This document shows positions 22,906 through 32,759 of a DNA stretch of 64,000 nucleotides, in pieces (position 1 is the stretch's first letter; every line of letters starts with the position of its first letter). The notes under the pieces are model-generated. The model made no database searches. It had not been told where the DNA came from and was given only the letters and a program-made list of their open reading frames with translations. The DNA is from Amphiduros pacificus. Its lineage: Eukaryota; Annelida; Polychaeta; Phyllodocida; Hesionidae. A program made the translations under genes and the position numbers. The DNA lies in contig OX439005.1 of NCBI GenBank assembly GCA_949316495.1, positions 44,142,682 through 44,206,681 of the forward strand. The letters are read 5' to 3'.

Positions 22906-23775
22906 TTCATAGAGGGATGACATATGGATGTGCTCATGTGTATGACTCTACTAGATTTGCTCACTTCTAGAGGAGTGTGTCATATGAGGTGAAGGTTGTT
23001 CACACCTATGATGAGTATATAGCTGTAGTCTACACCGGGCAGGCTTCTTGTCTCTTGGGTGTGAATGACTCATCCTGCCACCATCTACAGGTGTGAATGC
23101 TACGTTCTATCCTCCCATACTGTATGTATGAATGCCTCAAAATAAGTGTGAATGCTACTGTTGGTACAGCCTGTAGGAATATAAACTTATTAATTTGCAT
23201 TGAAATTAAGGTATGAATTGTATCTAGAGACATGAAATTATATACAAGTCATGAGCGAATTACAATCCAAGTTTGAACACACCAAATTGTGTTTATTGCA
23301 ACTGAGCTAATCATGTGATATGTTTTGTTTTTTTTTAATTTGCTTAAGAATTTTTTTTGATGGATTAAGCACCAATTTTACAAAAAATCTATAGAATTCA
23401 CATTTGGTGAGTAATGTAATTGTTGTTCATGTCTATATTAATTTTTATTGATGCATCCCCATGTTTGCCTGTTAATTCTATTTTAACAAGACCCTAATTT
23501 ATTGCCCCTTTATGAAAGCACACTTCTTTCATGGCTTCATTTTCATGTGGAGTGTTGTCATAGAGGCACCGAAAGGTAAAATGGCACCATAAGAGTATGG
23601 CAATATGCTTATGACGTCAGGAAATGTATTGTTCTTTGAATAGTACCAAATGACGTCAAACAGTGCTACCCTACTTTGAGCCCCAATTGAGGTCAAATAA
23701 AGTTCACGCTACCCATGTTTGCCCATCACATGCAGCTTATGGCTCAGACAGACCTCTGCTGGGAGTGCAACTGCT

Positions 23776-25969
23776 CACCGAAACTCACCGAAGCGCCGCT
23801 CCTCGTACTAGGTAGGGGGGGCGGCAGCAGGGGCAGGCGAGCCAGGTACTGACTCCTTATTAGCCCCGTATATCCTATCGTACCGCCTCTTGAATGACGA
23901 GACGGTCTCAGCCTGCACTACATGGGGGGGTAGGGCATTCCAGGTGGTTATGGTCCGCTGTGTGAAGAAGTGCTTCCTGCAGTTTAGGCGGCATTGGTGC
24001 TTCCTCAGCTTCAGGTGGTGTCCTCTGGTGGTCGACTCGGGCACCAGCTCAAAGAGCCGGTCAATGGGGATATCCTCTTTTCCCGTCAGGATCTTATAGA
24101 CCTGAATCATATCTCCTCTATGTCTCCGCTCCTCCAGTGTTGTCAGACCAAATACCCGGAGTCTATCCTCTTAAGCAGTATCACGCAGGGTAGGTACCAG
24201 CTTGGTCGCCCGCCTTTGAACCTTCTCCATTAGATTTATATCCTTCTTCAGCTGCGGGGACCAAGCCTGGATGGCGAACTCCAGGTGCGGTCTGACCAAC
24301 CCAAGGTATAGACCTCTGACACATTCCACTGATCTGTAAGTGAAGCTCCTTCTGATCATGCCTAGTGTCTGGTTAGCTCTCTTCACCGCCGCCACACACT
24401 GTTTACTCGGCTTTAGTGAGGAGTCAAGGATTACGCCCAGGTCTTTCTCTTCTTCCACAGTCTGCAGCAATTGACCATTCATATGGTACTCCACTCTTGG
24501 GTTTTTATGGCCCAGGTGCATCACTTTGCACTTCCCAATATTAAATAGCATATTCCAATCACTAGACCAGTTTGCGAGGTTGTGCAGGTCCTGCTGTAGT
24601 CGTGCTGCATCCTCGAATGTCTGCACAGCTCTGAACAATTTGGTATCGTCCGCAAATTTCAGAACAATGGACTCCACAACTGAGTCAATATCATTGACAA
24701 AAAGCAAAAACAACGTCGGTCCCAGTACAGATCCCTGGGGGACCCCACTGGTGACTGGCAGCCATGCTGACTTGGCTCCATTGACCACCACACATTGACG
24801 TCGGTCACTCAGCCAATTTTGGATCCAATTGAAAACATGAACATCAATACCATGGGCTTTTACCTTGGACATCAACCTGAGGTGTGGCACCTTATCAAAT
24901 GCTTTTTGGAAGTCTAAGAAAATTATGTCAACTGGCAGGCCTGCGTCAATGTATTCTGTGACCTTCTCTAGGAATTGAAGCAGGTTTGTGAGGCATGATC
25001 GTTTCCTGAGAAATCCATGCTGGGATGGTTTGATCAACTTGTGTGTACTTAGGTGGTCAACAAGGGCATCCCGGATGATTGACTCCATTAGTTTACATAT
25101 CTGTGAGGTTAAGCTTACAGGTCTGTAATTAGCAGGGTCACTCTTTGTCCCCTTCTTAAAAATTGGCGTGACATTAGCGTCTTTCCAGTCCGGGGGCACA
25201 AAGTTCTCTCTTAGTGATCTCTGGAAAATACTGCTCAGCGGCTGGGCTAGGATATCTACAGACTCCTTCAGTATACGTGGGTTCACCCCGTCTGGTCCTG
25301 GAGCTTTATCAGGTTTCATGTTATTGATCTTCTTTGTGATCATCTCCGGAGTGAACCATACTTCCCTCAGTTTATCCTGTTCCTCACCAGTGAACATTAG
25401 CTCTGGGTCAGGGAGGTTGTCACCTGTCTCATCAGTGAATACTGAGGCAAAATACTTGTTAAAAACATCAGCTACCACCCCGTCGTCAGTGATAACTTCT
25501 CCCAGCTCATCACGCAAAGGTCCAACTGAGTCTTTTGTCTTAGCCTTGGTTCTCACATACCTGTGGAATGATTTGGGGTCCTTTTTACTGTTTTGGGCAA
25601 GTTTCTTCTCAAATACTTTCTTTGCTTTCTTGGTTTCTGAGGTCAGTTTTCTCGTCCACTTCTTGTGTGCCATCAAGTCACTGTACTCCTGTGACTCCTG
25701 ATACTTTTTCCAAAGTTTCCTCTTCTTTCTAACTGTTCTTATTGCATGTCTGTTCATGTATAAAGGTCTGTTTCTCCTCCTCCTCAGTTTCATAGGGATA
25801 CATTTGGCCACTGCATTCTGCAGAGTGTCACAGAATTGGGTCCAGACCTCCTCCATGGGCTTATCATCAGTTATATCAGACCAATTTATGCTGCTCAAGG
25901 ATTGTCTTAGCATTTCAAAGTCAGCTCTCTTGTAATCTGGGACCCACTCCGTGGAGTCCTTGATCACCA
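23776..25969 (-). mobile_element. 5'-truncated CR1-clade LINE
   Basis: The empty site is visible at about 4,876-4,888 (GCAACTGCT then ATGTCTCAT), which fixes both junctions. The element lies on the minus strand. Its right edge is the truncated 5' end and its left edge the 3' end, which carries a short TTCGGTGAG-type repeat typical of CR1 tails. The coding part begins after the endonuclease, so that domain is missing. No target-site duplication is evident, which fits CR1 behaviour. Confidence 0.85.
23808..24170 (-). pseudogene. CR1 reverse transcriptase C-terminal part after the stop
   Basis: In the same frame after the TAA this segment reads DRLRVFGLTTLEERRHRGDM, then IQVYKILTG, FFTQRTITTWNALPPHVVQA and a SFKRRYD tail. 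These match the conserved end of CR1 ORF2 proteins. It is the continuation of the same LINE gene, not a separate host gene. Confidence 0.8.
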
Positions 25970-25970
25970 A
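24171..25970 (-). pseudogene. CR1-type reverse transcriptase, N-terminally truncated
   Basis: Open for about 599 codons, with the first codon lying at the truncation junction. Reverse-transcriptase blocks are visible in order: KAPGPDGVNPRILK (finger), NYRPVSLTSQICK, HGFLRKRSCLTNLL, DIIFLDFQKAFDKVPH (catalytic Asp), TSGVPQGSVLGPTLFLLFVN, and KFADDTKLF with the FADD catalytic pair. The thumb region with KDLGVILD and VQRRATKLVP follows. The order and wording match bird CR1 closely. The endonuclease domain is missing. A TAA stop at 24171 follows DTA, where CR1 relatives read a Tyr-Glu-type residue pair. The frame continues past it, so one nonsense change separates the two parts. Confidence 0.85.
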
Positions 25971-26267
25971 TGTCTCATAGCAATATATCTTATTACTCTA
26001 TTATAATTTCAATCTGTCATGATGTTCATATGCGGCTAAGCTTTCAATAAATCAAATTGTAGAATTGATGCTTAATACCTTTAACTCATCAAAACTTTAA
26101 ACAAAATTGGGAAATATTTATGGTGTACAAAATCAGAGCACTTTGCCAACACATTACAAAAAATACATGTAGTTCTGATGATAAGCATTATACTGAAAGG
26201 TTAGAACATGTTATATGATTCACACAGTATTTGAGCTTTGATGGTTTGTTCTTTCTGGAGGGTTTGT

Positions 26268-26285
26268 GGGTTCTGAAAAGAACCC
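26268..26285 (-). terminator. Copy 12 histone-type 3' stem-loop
   Basis: Perfect 18-nt stem-loop. Confidence 0.85.
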
Positions 26286-26333
26286 TGGTATCATAAAGAC
26301 AGTTGTTTGGTTGCAAACTCAGCAAATGTAGAT

Positions 26334-26630
26334 TTAAGGAGTGGCGCCATCTTTGGACAGTTGTGTAACTAGCTGTGCAGCACTGAGGTCAGCATACTGG
26401 TAGAACATGTTGTACATGCCGTGGAGAACTTGCAGCTGGACCTTCAACTGTCTTTGGCGGTTGTCATTGTTGTGTTTGACTGCCCTCTGGTGTCGAGAGT
26501 TGACCTGAGAGATCTTGGCAAGTAGAAGGTTCATCTGGTCACAGGCCAGATTGAGGCGGTGCTCAGTGGTGGCCAGTCTTGATGACTTTGTACTGTGTGA
26601 TGGTCTGAGACTCTTAAGTGATGACTTCAT
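26334..26630 (-). CDS. Copy 12 of the 98-aa histone-type gene
   Basis: Intact 98 codons with Arg58 and His70. Its spacer towards copy 11 carries the CR1 insertion (23776-25969), which spares the cassette. Confidence 0.85.
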   Translation of the reverse strand: MKSSLKSLRPSHSTKSSRLATTEHRLNLACDQMNLLLAKISQVNSRHQRAVKHNNDNRQRQLKVQLQVLHGMYNMFYQYADLSAAQLVTQLSKDGATP

Positions 26631-26681
26631 GTTGACTGAGTTGTAATGCTGAAATATTTGTATTCTGAGAGTTGTCTGAGA

Positions 26682-26716
26682 GACTGATGCTGTGTGGTAC
26701 AGAGTGGACCATTATA
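26682..26716 (-). promoter_or_regulatory. Copy 12 core promoter
   Basis: TATAAT at 26716-26711 and initiator A at 26685. Confidence 0.65.
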
Positions 26717-27510
26717 TTCATAGAGGGATGACATATGGATGTGCTCATGTGTATGACTCTACTAGATTTGCTCACTTCTAGAGGAGTGTGTCATATGAGG
26801 TGAAGGTTGTTCACACCTATGATGAGTATATAGCTGTAGTCTACACCAGGCAGGCTTCTTGTCTCTTGGGTGTGAATGACTCATCCTGCCACCATCTACA
26901 GGTGTGAATGCTACATTCTATCCTCCCATACTGTATGTATGTATGAATGCCTCAAAATATGTGTGAATGCTACTGTTGGTACAGCATGTAGGAATATAAA
27001 CTTTTTAATGTGCATTGAAATTATGGTATGAAATGTATCTAAAGATATGAAATTATATAAGTCATAAGCAAATTACAATCCAAGTTTGAACACACCAAAT
27101 AGTGGTTATTGCAACTGAGCTAATCTTGTGAAATGTTTTTTCTTCATAATTTGCTTAAGATTTTTTTTTAAATGGATTAAGCACCAATTTTACAAAAAAA
27201 TCTATAGAATTCACATTTGGTGAGAAATGTAATTGTTTTTCATGTCTATATTAATTTTTATTGATGCATCCACATGTTTGCCTGTTAATTCTATTTTAAG
27301 AAGACCCTAATTTATTGCCCCTTTATGAAAGCATACTTCTTTCATGGCTTCATTTTCATGTGGAGTGTTGTCATAGAGGCACCGAAAGGTAAAATGGCGC
27401 CATAAGAGTATGGCATTATGCTTATGACGTCATGAAATGTATTGTTCTTTGAATAGTACCAAATGACGTCAAACAGTGCTACCCTACTTTGAGCCTCAAT
27501 TGAGGTCAAA

Positions 27511-27694
27511 TAATTGATAAACTCTTTGCAATGTATTTCTTTTAATGGATTTAGTAAGGATGAAAACTTGGTTTTACTTCATGATGTATGTACATCATGA
27601 TTTTATTATATAACCTGATCTTTTTTAATTATTGCCATGAATGAAATTTGTATACTGTACCATGTTATGTGAGTATGCATAAATGATATAATAA
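27511..27694. mobile_element. 184-bp AT-rich insertion, copy a
   Basis: Compared with the empty site near 23,697 (GGTCAAATAAAGTTC) this spacer carries 184 extra bases starting TAATTGATAAAC and ending GATATAATAA. It contains the palindrome CATGATGTATGTACATCATG. A few flanking bases (TAA or ATAA) may be a target duplication. The family is unknown. Confidence 0.5.
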
Positions 27695-28064
27695 TAAAGT
27701 TCACGCTACCCATGTTTGCCCATCACATGCAGCTTATGGCTCAGACAGACCTCTGCTGGGAGTGTAACTGCTATGTCTCAAAGCAACATATCTTATTAAT
27801 CTATTATAATTTCAATCTGTCATGATGTTCATATGCGGCTAAGCTTTCAATAAATCAAATTGTAGAATTGATGCTTAATACCTTTAACTCATCAAAACTT
27901 TAAACAAAATTGGGAAATATTTATGGTGTACAAAATCAGAGCACTTTGCCAACACATTACAAAAAATAGTTCTGATGATAAGCATTATACTGAAAGGTTA
28001 GAACATGTAATATGATTCACACAGTATTTGAGCTTTGATGGTTTGTTCTTTCTGGAGGGTTTGT

Positions 28065-28082
28065 GGGTTCTGAAAAGAACCC
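28065..28082 (-). terminator. Copy 13 histone-type 3' stem-loop
   Basis: Perfect 18-nt stem-loop. Confidence 0.85.
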
Positions 28083-28130
28083 TGGTATCATAAAGACAGT
28101 TGTTTGGTTGCAAACTCAGCAAATGTAGAT

Positions 28131-28427
28131 TTAAGGAGTGGCGCCATCTTTGGACAGTTGTGTAACTAGCTGTGCAGCACTGAGGTCAGCATATTGGTAG
28201 AACATGTTGTACATGCCCTGGAGAACTTGCAGCTGGACCTTCAACTGTCTTTGGCGGTTGTCATTGTTGTGTTTGACTGCCCTCTGGTGTCGAGAGTTGA
28301 CCTGAGAGATCTTGGCAAGTAGAAGGTTCATCTGGTCACAGGCCAGATTGAGGCGGTGCTCAGTGGTGGCCAGTCTTGATGACTTTGTACTGTGTGATGG
28401 TCTGAGACTCTTAAGTGATGACTTCAT
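28131..28427 (-). CDS. Copy 13 of the 98-aa histone-type gene
   Basis: Intact 98 codons with Arg58. Gln78 uses CAA where the other copies use CAG (silent). Confidence 0.85.
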   Translation of the reverse strand: MKSSLKSLRPSHSTKSSRLATTEHRLNLACDQMNLLLAKISQVNSRHQRAVKHNNDNRQRQLKVQLQVLQGMYNMFYQYADLSAAQLVTQLSKDGATP

Positions 28428-28478
28428 GTTGACTGAGTTGTAGTGCTGAAATATTTGTATTCTGAGAATTGTCTGAGA

Positions 28479-28513
28479 GACTGATGCTGTGTGGTACAGA
28501 GTGGACCATTATA
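28479..28513 (-). promoter_or_regulatory. Copy 13 core promoter
   Basis: TATAAT at 28513-28508 and initiator A at 28482. One base differs in the 5' UTR. Confidence 0.65.
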
Positions 28514-29306
28514 TTCATAGAGGGATGGCATATGGATGTGCTCATGTGTATGACTCTACTAGATTTGCTCACTTCTAGAGGAGTGTGTCATATGAGGTGA
28601 AGGTTGTTCACACCTATGATGAGTATATAGCTGTAGTCTACACCAGGCAGGCTTCTTGTCTCTTGGGTGTGAATGACTCATCCTGCCACCATCTACAGGT
28701 GTGAATGCTACATTCTATCCTCCCATACTGTATGTATGTATGAATGCCTCAAAATATGTGTGAATGCTACTGTTGGTACAGCATGTAGGAATATAAACTT
28801 TTTAATGTGCATTGAAATTATGGTATGAAATGTATCTAAAGATATGAAATTATATAAGTCATAAGCAAATTACAATCCAAGTTTGAACACACCAAATAGT
28901 GGTTATTGCAACTGAGCTAATCTTGTGAAATGTTTTTTCTTCATAATTTGCTTAAGATTTTTTTTTAAATGGATTAAGCACCAATTTTACAAAAAATCTA
29001 TAGAATTCACATTTGGTGAGAAATGTAATTGTTTTTCATGTCTATATTAATTTTTATTGATGCATCCGCATGTTTGCCTGTTAATTCTATTTTAACAAGA
29101 CCCTAATTTATTGCCCCTTTATGAAAGCATACTTCTTTCATGGCTTCATTTTCATGTGGAGTGTTGTCATAGAGGCACCGAAAGGTAAAATGGCGCCATA
29201 AGAGTATGGCATTATGCTTATGACGTCATGAAATGTATTGTTCTTTGAATAGTACCAAATGACGTCAAACAGTGCTACCCTACTTTGAGCCTCAATTGAG
29301 GTCAAA

Positions 29307-31712
29307 TAATTGATAAACTCTTTGCAATGTATTTCTTTTAATGGATTTAGTAAGGATGAAAACTTGGTTTTACTTCATGATGTATGTACATCATGATTTT
29401 ATTATATAACCTGATCTTTTTTACCCTCAGCCCCTGATGTAATCAGGCTGAGGGTATTGCAGTACTCCTGGCGTGGGTATGTATGTATGTATGTATGTAT
29501 GTCTGTATGTATGTATGTATGTATGTATGTATGTCTGTAGCGAACATCCTTGTCATCGCGATAACTCAAGAACAAATGATGGCAGCTTCATGAAACTTGA
29601 CACACATATGCATCTGGTGAAAACCTCGGACGAGTTCGATGGACGACGACCTTGACCTATTTTTCAAGGTCACAGGGACAATTATGTGAAATCCCAAGAA
29701 TCACAATAACTCAAGAACGAATGATGGCAGCTTTATGAGATTTGACACACATAAGCATCTGGTGAAGCCCTCAGAATTTTTCCTATGAAACATGACCTTC
29801 ACCTACTTTTCAAGGTCACAGGGACAATTATGTGAAATCATCTTGTCATCGCGATAACTCGAGAACAAATGATGGCAGCTTCGTGAAATTTGACACATAT
29901 AAGCATCTGGTGAAAACCTCGGACGAGTTCGATGGACAGTGACCTTGACCTATTTTTCAAGGTCACAGGGACAATTATGTGAAATCCCAAGAATCACAAG
30001 AACTCAAGAACGAATGATGGCAGCTTTATGAGATTTGACACACATAAGCATCTGGTGAAGCCCTCAGAATTTTTCCTATGAAACATGACCTTCACCTACT
30101 TTTCAAGGTCACAGGGACAATTATGTGAAATCATCTTGTCATCGCGATAACTCGAGAACAAATGATGGCAGCTTCGTGAAACTTGACACATATATGCATC
30201 TGGTGAAAACCTCGGACAAGTTCGATGGACGGTGACCTTGACCTATTTTTCAAGGTCACAGGGACAATTATGTGAAATCCCAAGAATCGCATAACTCAAG
30301 AACAAATGATGGCAGCTTTATGAGATTTGACACCCATAAGCATCTAGTGAAGACCTCAGAATTGTTTCTATAAAACATAACCTTCACCTACTTTTCAAGG
30401 TCACATGGACAATTATGTGAAATCATCCTTGTCATCGCGATAATACGAGAACAAATGATGGTAGCTTCATGAAACTTGACATACAAAAGCATCTGGTGAA
30501 AACCTCGGATGAGTTTGATGGACGGCGACCTTGACCTATTTTTCAAGGTCACGGACAATTATGTGAAATCCCAAGAATCGCAATAACTCAAGAACGAATC
30601 ATGGCAGCTTTATGAGATTTGACACACACAAGCATCTGGTGAAGACCTCAGACTTCTCATGATGGAACATGACCTTCACCTACTTTTCAAGGTCACAGGG
30701 ACAATTATGTGAAATCATCCTTGTCATTGTGATAACTCAAGAACAAATGATGGCAGCTTCATGAAACTTTCCACACATAAGCATCTGTTGAAAACCTCGG
30801 ACTAGTTCGGTGGACAGTGACCTTGACCTATTTTTCAAGGTCACAGGGACAATTATGTGAAATCCCAAGAATCGCAATAACTCAAGAACGAATCATGGCA
30901 GCTTTATGAGATTTGACACACACAAGCATCTGGTGAAGACCTCAAGACTTCTCATGATGGAACATGACCTTCACCTACTTTTCAAGGTCACAGGGACAAT
31001 TATGTGAAATCATCCTTGTCATCGGGATAACTCGAGAACAAATGATGGCAGCTTCATGAAACTTGACACACATAAGCATCTGATGAAAACCTCAGACATT
31101 TTTGTATGGAACATGACCTTCACCTACTTTTCAAGGTCACAGGTACAATTATGTGAAATCCCTATCATTGCTATAACTAGAGAACGAATGATGGCAGCTT
31201 TATGAGATTTGACACACATAAGCATCTGGTGAAGACCTCAGACTTCTCTTGATGGAACATGACCTTTACTTACTTTTCAAGGTCACAGGGACAATCATGT
31301 CAAATCCACGTCATTGCAATAACTTAAGAACAAATAATGGCAGCTTCATGAAAATTGACACACATAAGCATCTGGGAAGACTTCAGATAAGTTTGATGGA
31401 CGGTGACCTTAACCTGCTTTTCAAGGTCACCGGCCCATCTCAATAATTCTAGAGTAAATGATGACAGTTTCATGATACTTGACACACCTAAGCTATCAAA
31501 GGAAGTAGATTTTATGGGTTTTTTTAACCCCTGCATCAATTTGCCTTGGTGCAGTGACGTTTTGTTCACAAATATTGTGTGGAGCGAATGTTGTGCAATG
31601 AGTTACCAGGGCTGAGGGTTGATGCATCTCTGATGCCTATGTTTAATTATTGCCATGAATGAAATTTGTATACTGTACCATGTTATGTGAGTACGCATAA
31701 ATGATATAATAA
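29307..31712. mobile_element. 184-bp insertion, copy b, split by a pearl-like element
   Basis: Same element and position as 27511-27694, but interrupted at CTTTTTT/AATTATTG by the 2.2-kb pearl-like element. This gives a clear order of events: the small insertion first, then unit duplication, then the large element. Confidence 0.6.
29423..31643. mobile_element. Pearl-like element 5, 2.2 kb, expanded core
   Basis: The exact empty site is at about 27,628. The left end ACCCTCAGCCCCTGATG folds back on TCAGGCTGAGGGT as a hairpin, then comes a TATG tract (29476-29534). Thirteen core repeats follow. They alternate between a TCATCGCGATAACTCGAG form and a CAAGAATCACAATAACTCAAG form, giving a ~290-bp dimer period. 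The right end has GGGCTGAGGG. All thirteen cores contain TCAAGGTCA, most of them facing TGACCTT. Confidence 0.7.
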
Positions 31713-32082
31713 TAAAGTTCACGCTACCCATGTTTGCCCATCACATGCAGCTTATGGCTCAGACAGACCTCTGCTGGGAGTGTAACTGCTATGTCTCAAA
31801 GCAACATATCTTATTAATCTATTATAATTTCAATCTGTCATGATGTTCATATGCGGCTAAGCTTTCAATAAATCAAATTGTAGAATTGATGCTTAATACC
31901 TTTAACTCATCAAAACTTTAAACAAAATTGGGAAATATTTATGGTGTACAAAATCAGAGCACTTTGCCAACACATTACAAATAATACTTCAGATAATAAG
32001 CATAATACTCAAAAATTAGAACATGTAATATGATTCACACAGTATTTGAGCCTTGATGGTTTGTTCTTTCTGGAGGGTTTGT

Positions 32083-32100
32083 GGGTTCTGAAAAGAACCC
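32083..32100 (-). terminator. Copy 14 histone-type 3' stem-loop
   Basis: Perfect 18-nt stem-loop. Confidence 0.85.
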
Positions 32101-32148
32101 TGGTATCATAAAGACAGTTGTTTGGTTGCAAACTCAGCAAATGTAGAT

Positions 32149-32445
32149 TTAAGGAGTGGCGCCATCTTTGGACAGTTGTGTAACTAGCTGTGCAGCACTG
32201 AGGTCAGCATACTGGTAGAACATGTTGTACATGCCCTGGAGAACTTGCAGCTGGACCTTCAACTGTCTTTGATGGTTGTCATTGTTGTGTTTGACTGCCC
32301 TCTGGTGTCGAGAGTTGACCTGAGAGATCTTGGCAAGTAGAAGGTTCATCTGGTCACAGGCCAGATTGAGGCGGTGCTCAGTGGTGGCCAGTCTTGATGA
32401 CTTTGTACTGTGTGATGGTCTGAGACTCTTAAGTGATGACTTCAT
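32149..32445 (-). CDS. Copy 14 of the 98-aa histone-type gene (array edge)
   Basis: Intact 98 codons with the common residues His58, Met75 and Pro98. This is the rightmost copy. Array homology ends about 300 bp further right, near 32,760. Confidence 0.85.
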   Translation of the reverse strand: MKSSLKSLRPSHSTKSSRLATTEHRLNLACDQMNLLLAKISQVNSRHQRAVKHNNDNHQRQLKVQLQVLQGMYNMFYQYADLSAAQLVTQLSKDGATP

Positions 32446-32496
32446 GTTGAGTGAGTTGTAATGCTGAAATATTTGTATTCTGAGAGTTGTCTGAGA

Positions 32497-32531
32497 GACT
32501 GATGCTGTGTGGTACAGAGTGGACCATTATA
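32497..32531 (-). promoter_or_regulatory. Copy 14 core promoter
   Basis: TATAAT at 32531-32526 and initiator A at 32500. Confidence 0.65.
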
Positions 32532-32759
32532 TTCATAGAGGGATGACATATGGATGTGCTCATGTGTATGACCCTCCTAGATTTGCTCACTTCTCGAGGA
32601 GTGTGTCATATGAGGTGAAGGTTGTTCACACCTATGATGAGTATATAGCTGTAGTTTACACCAGACAGACTTCCTGTGTACTGGGTGTGAACGACTCATC
32701 CAGCCACCATCTAAATAAGTGTGAAAGCTACCATATAAAAATCCCATAATCTAAATTGA

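Noticed and set aside
25168-25701. 177-aa plus-strand ORF inside the LINE
   Set aside because: Antisense of the reverse transcriptase frame, without domain or splice evidence.
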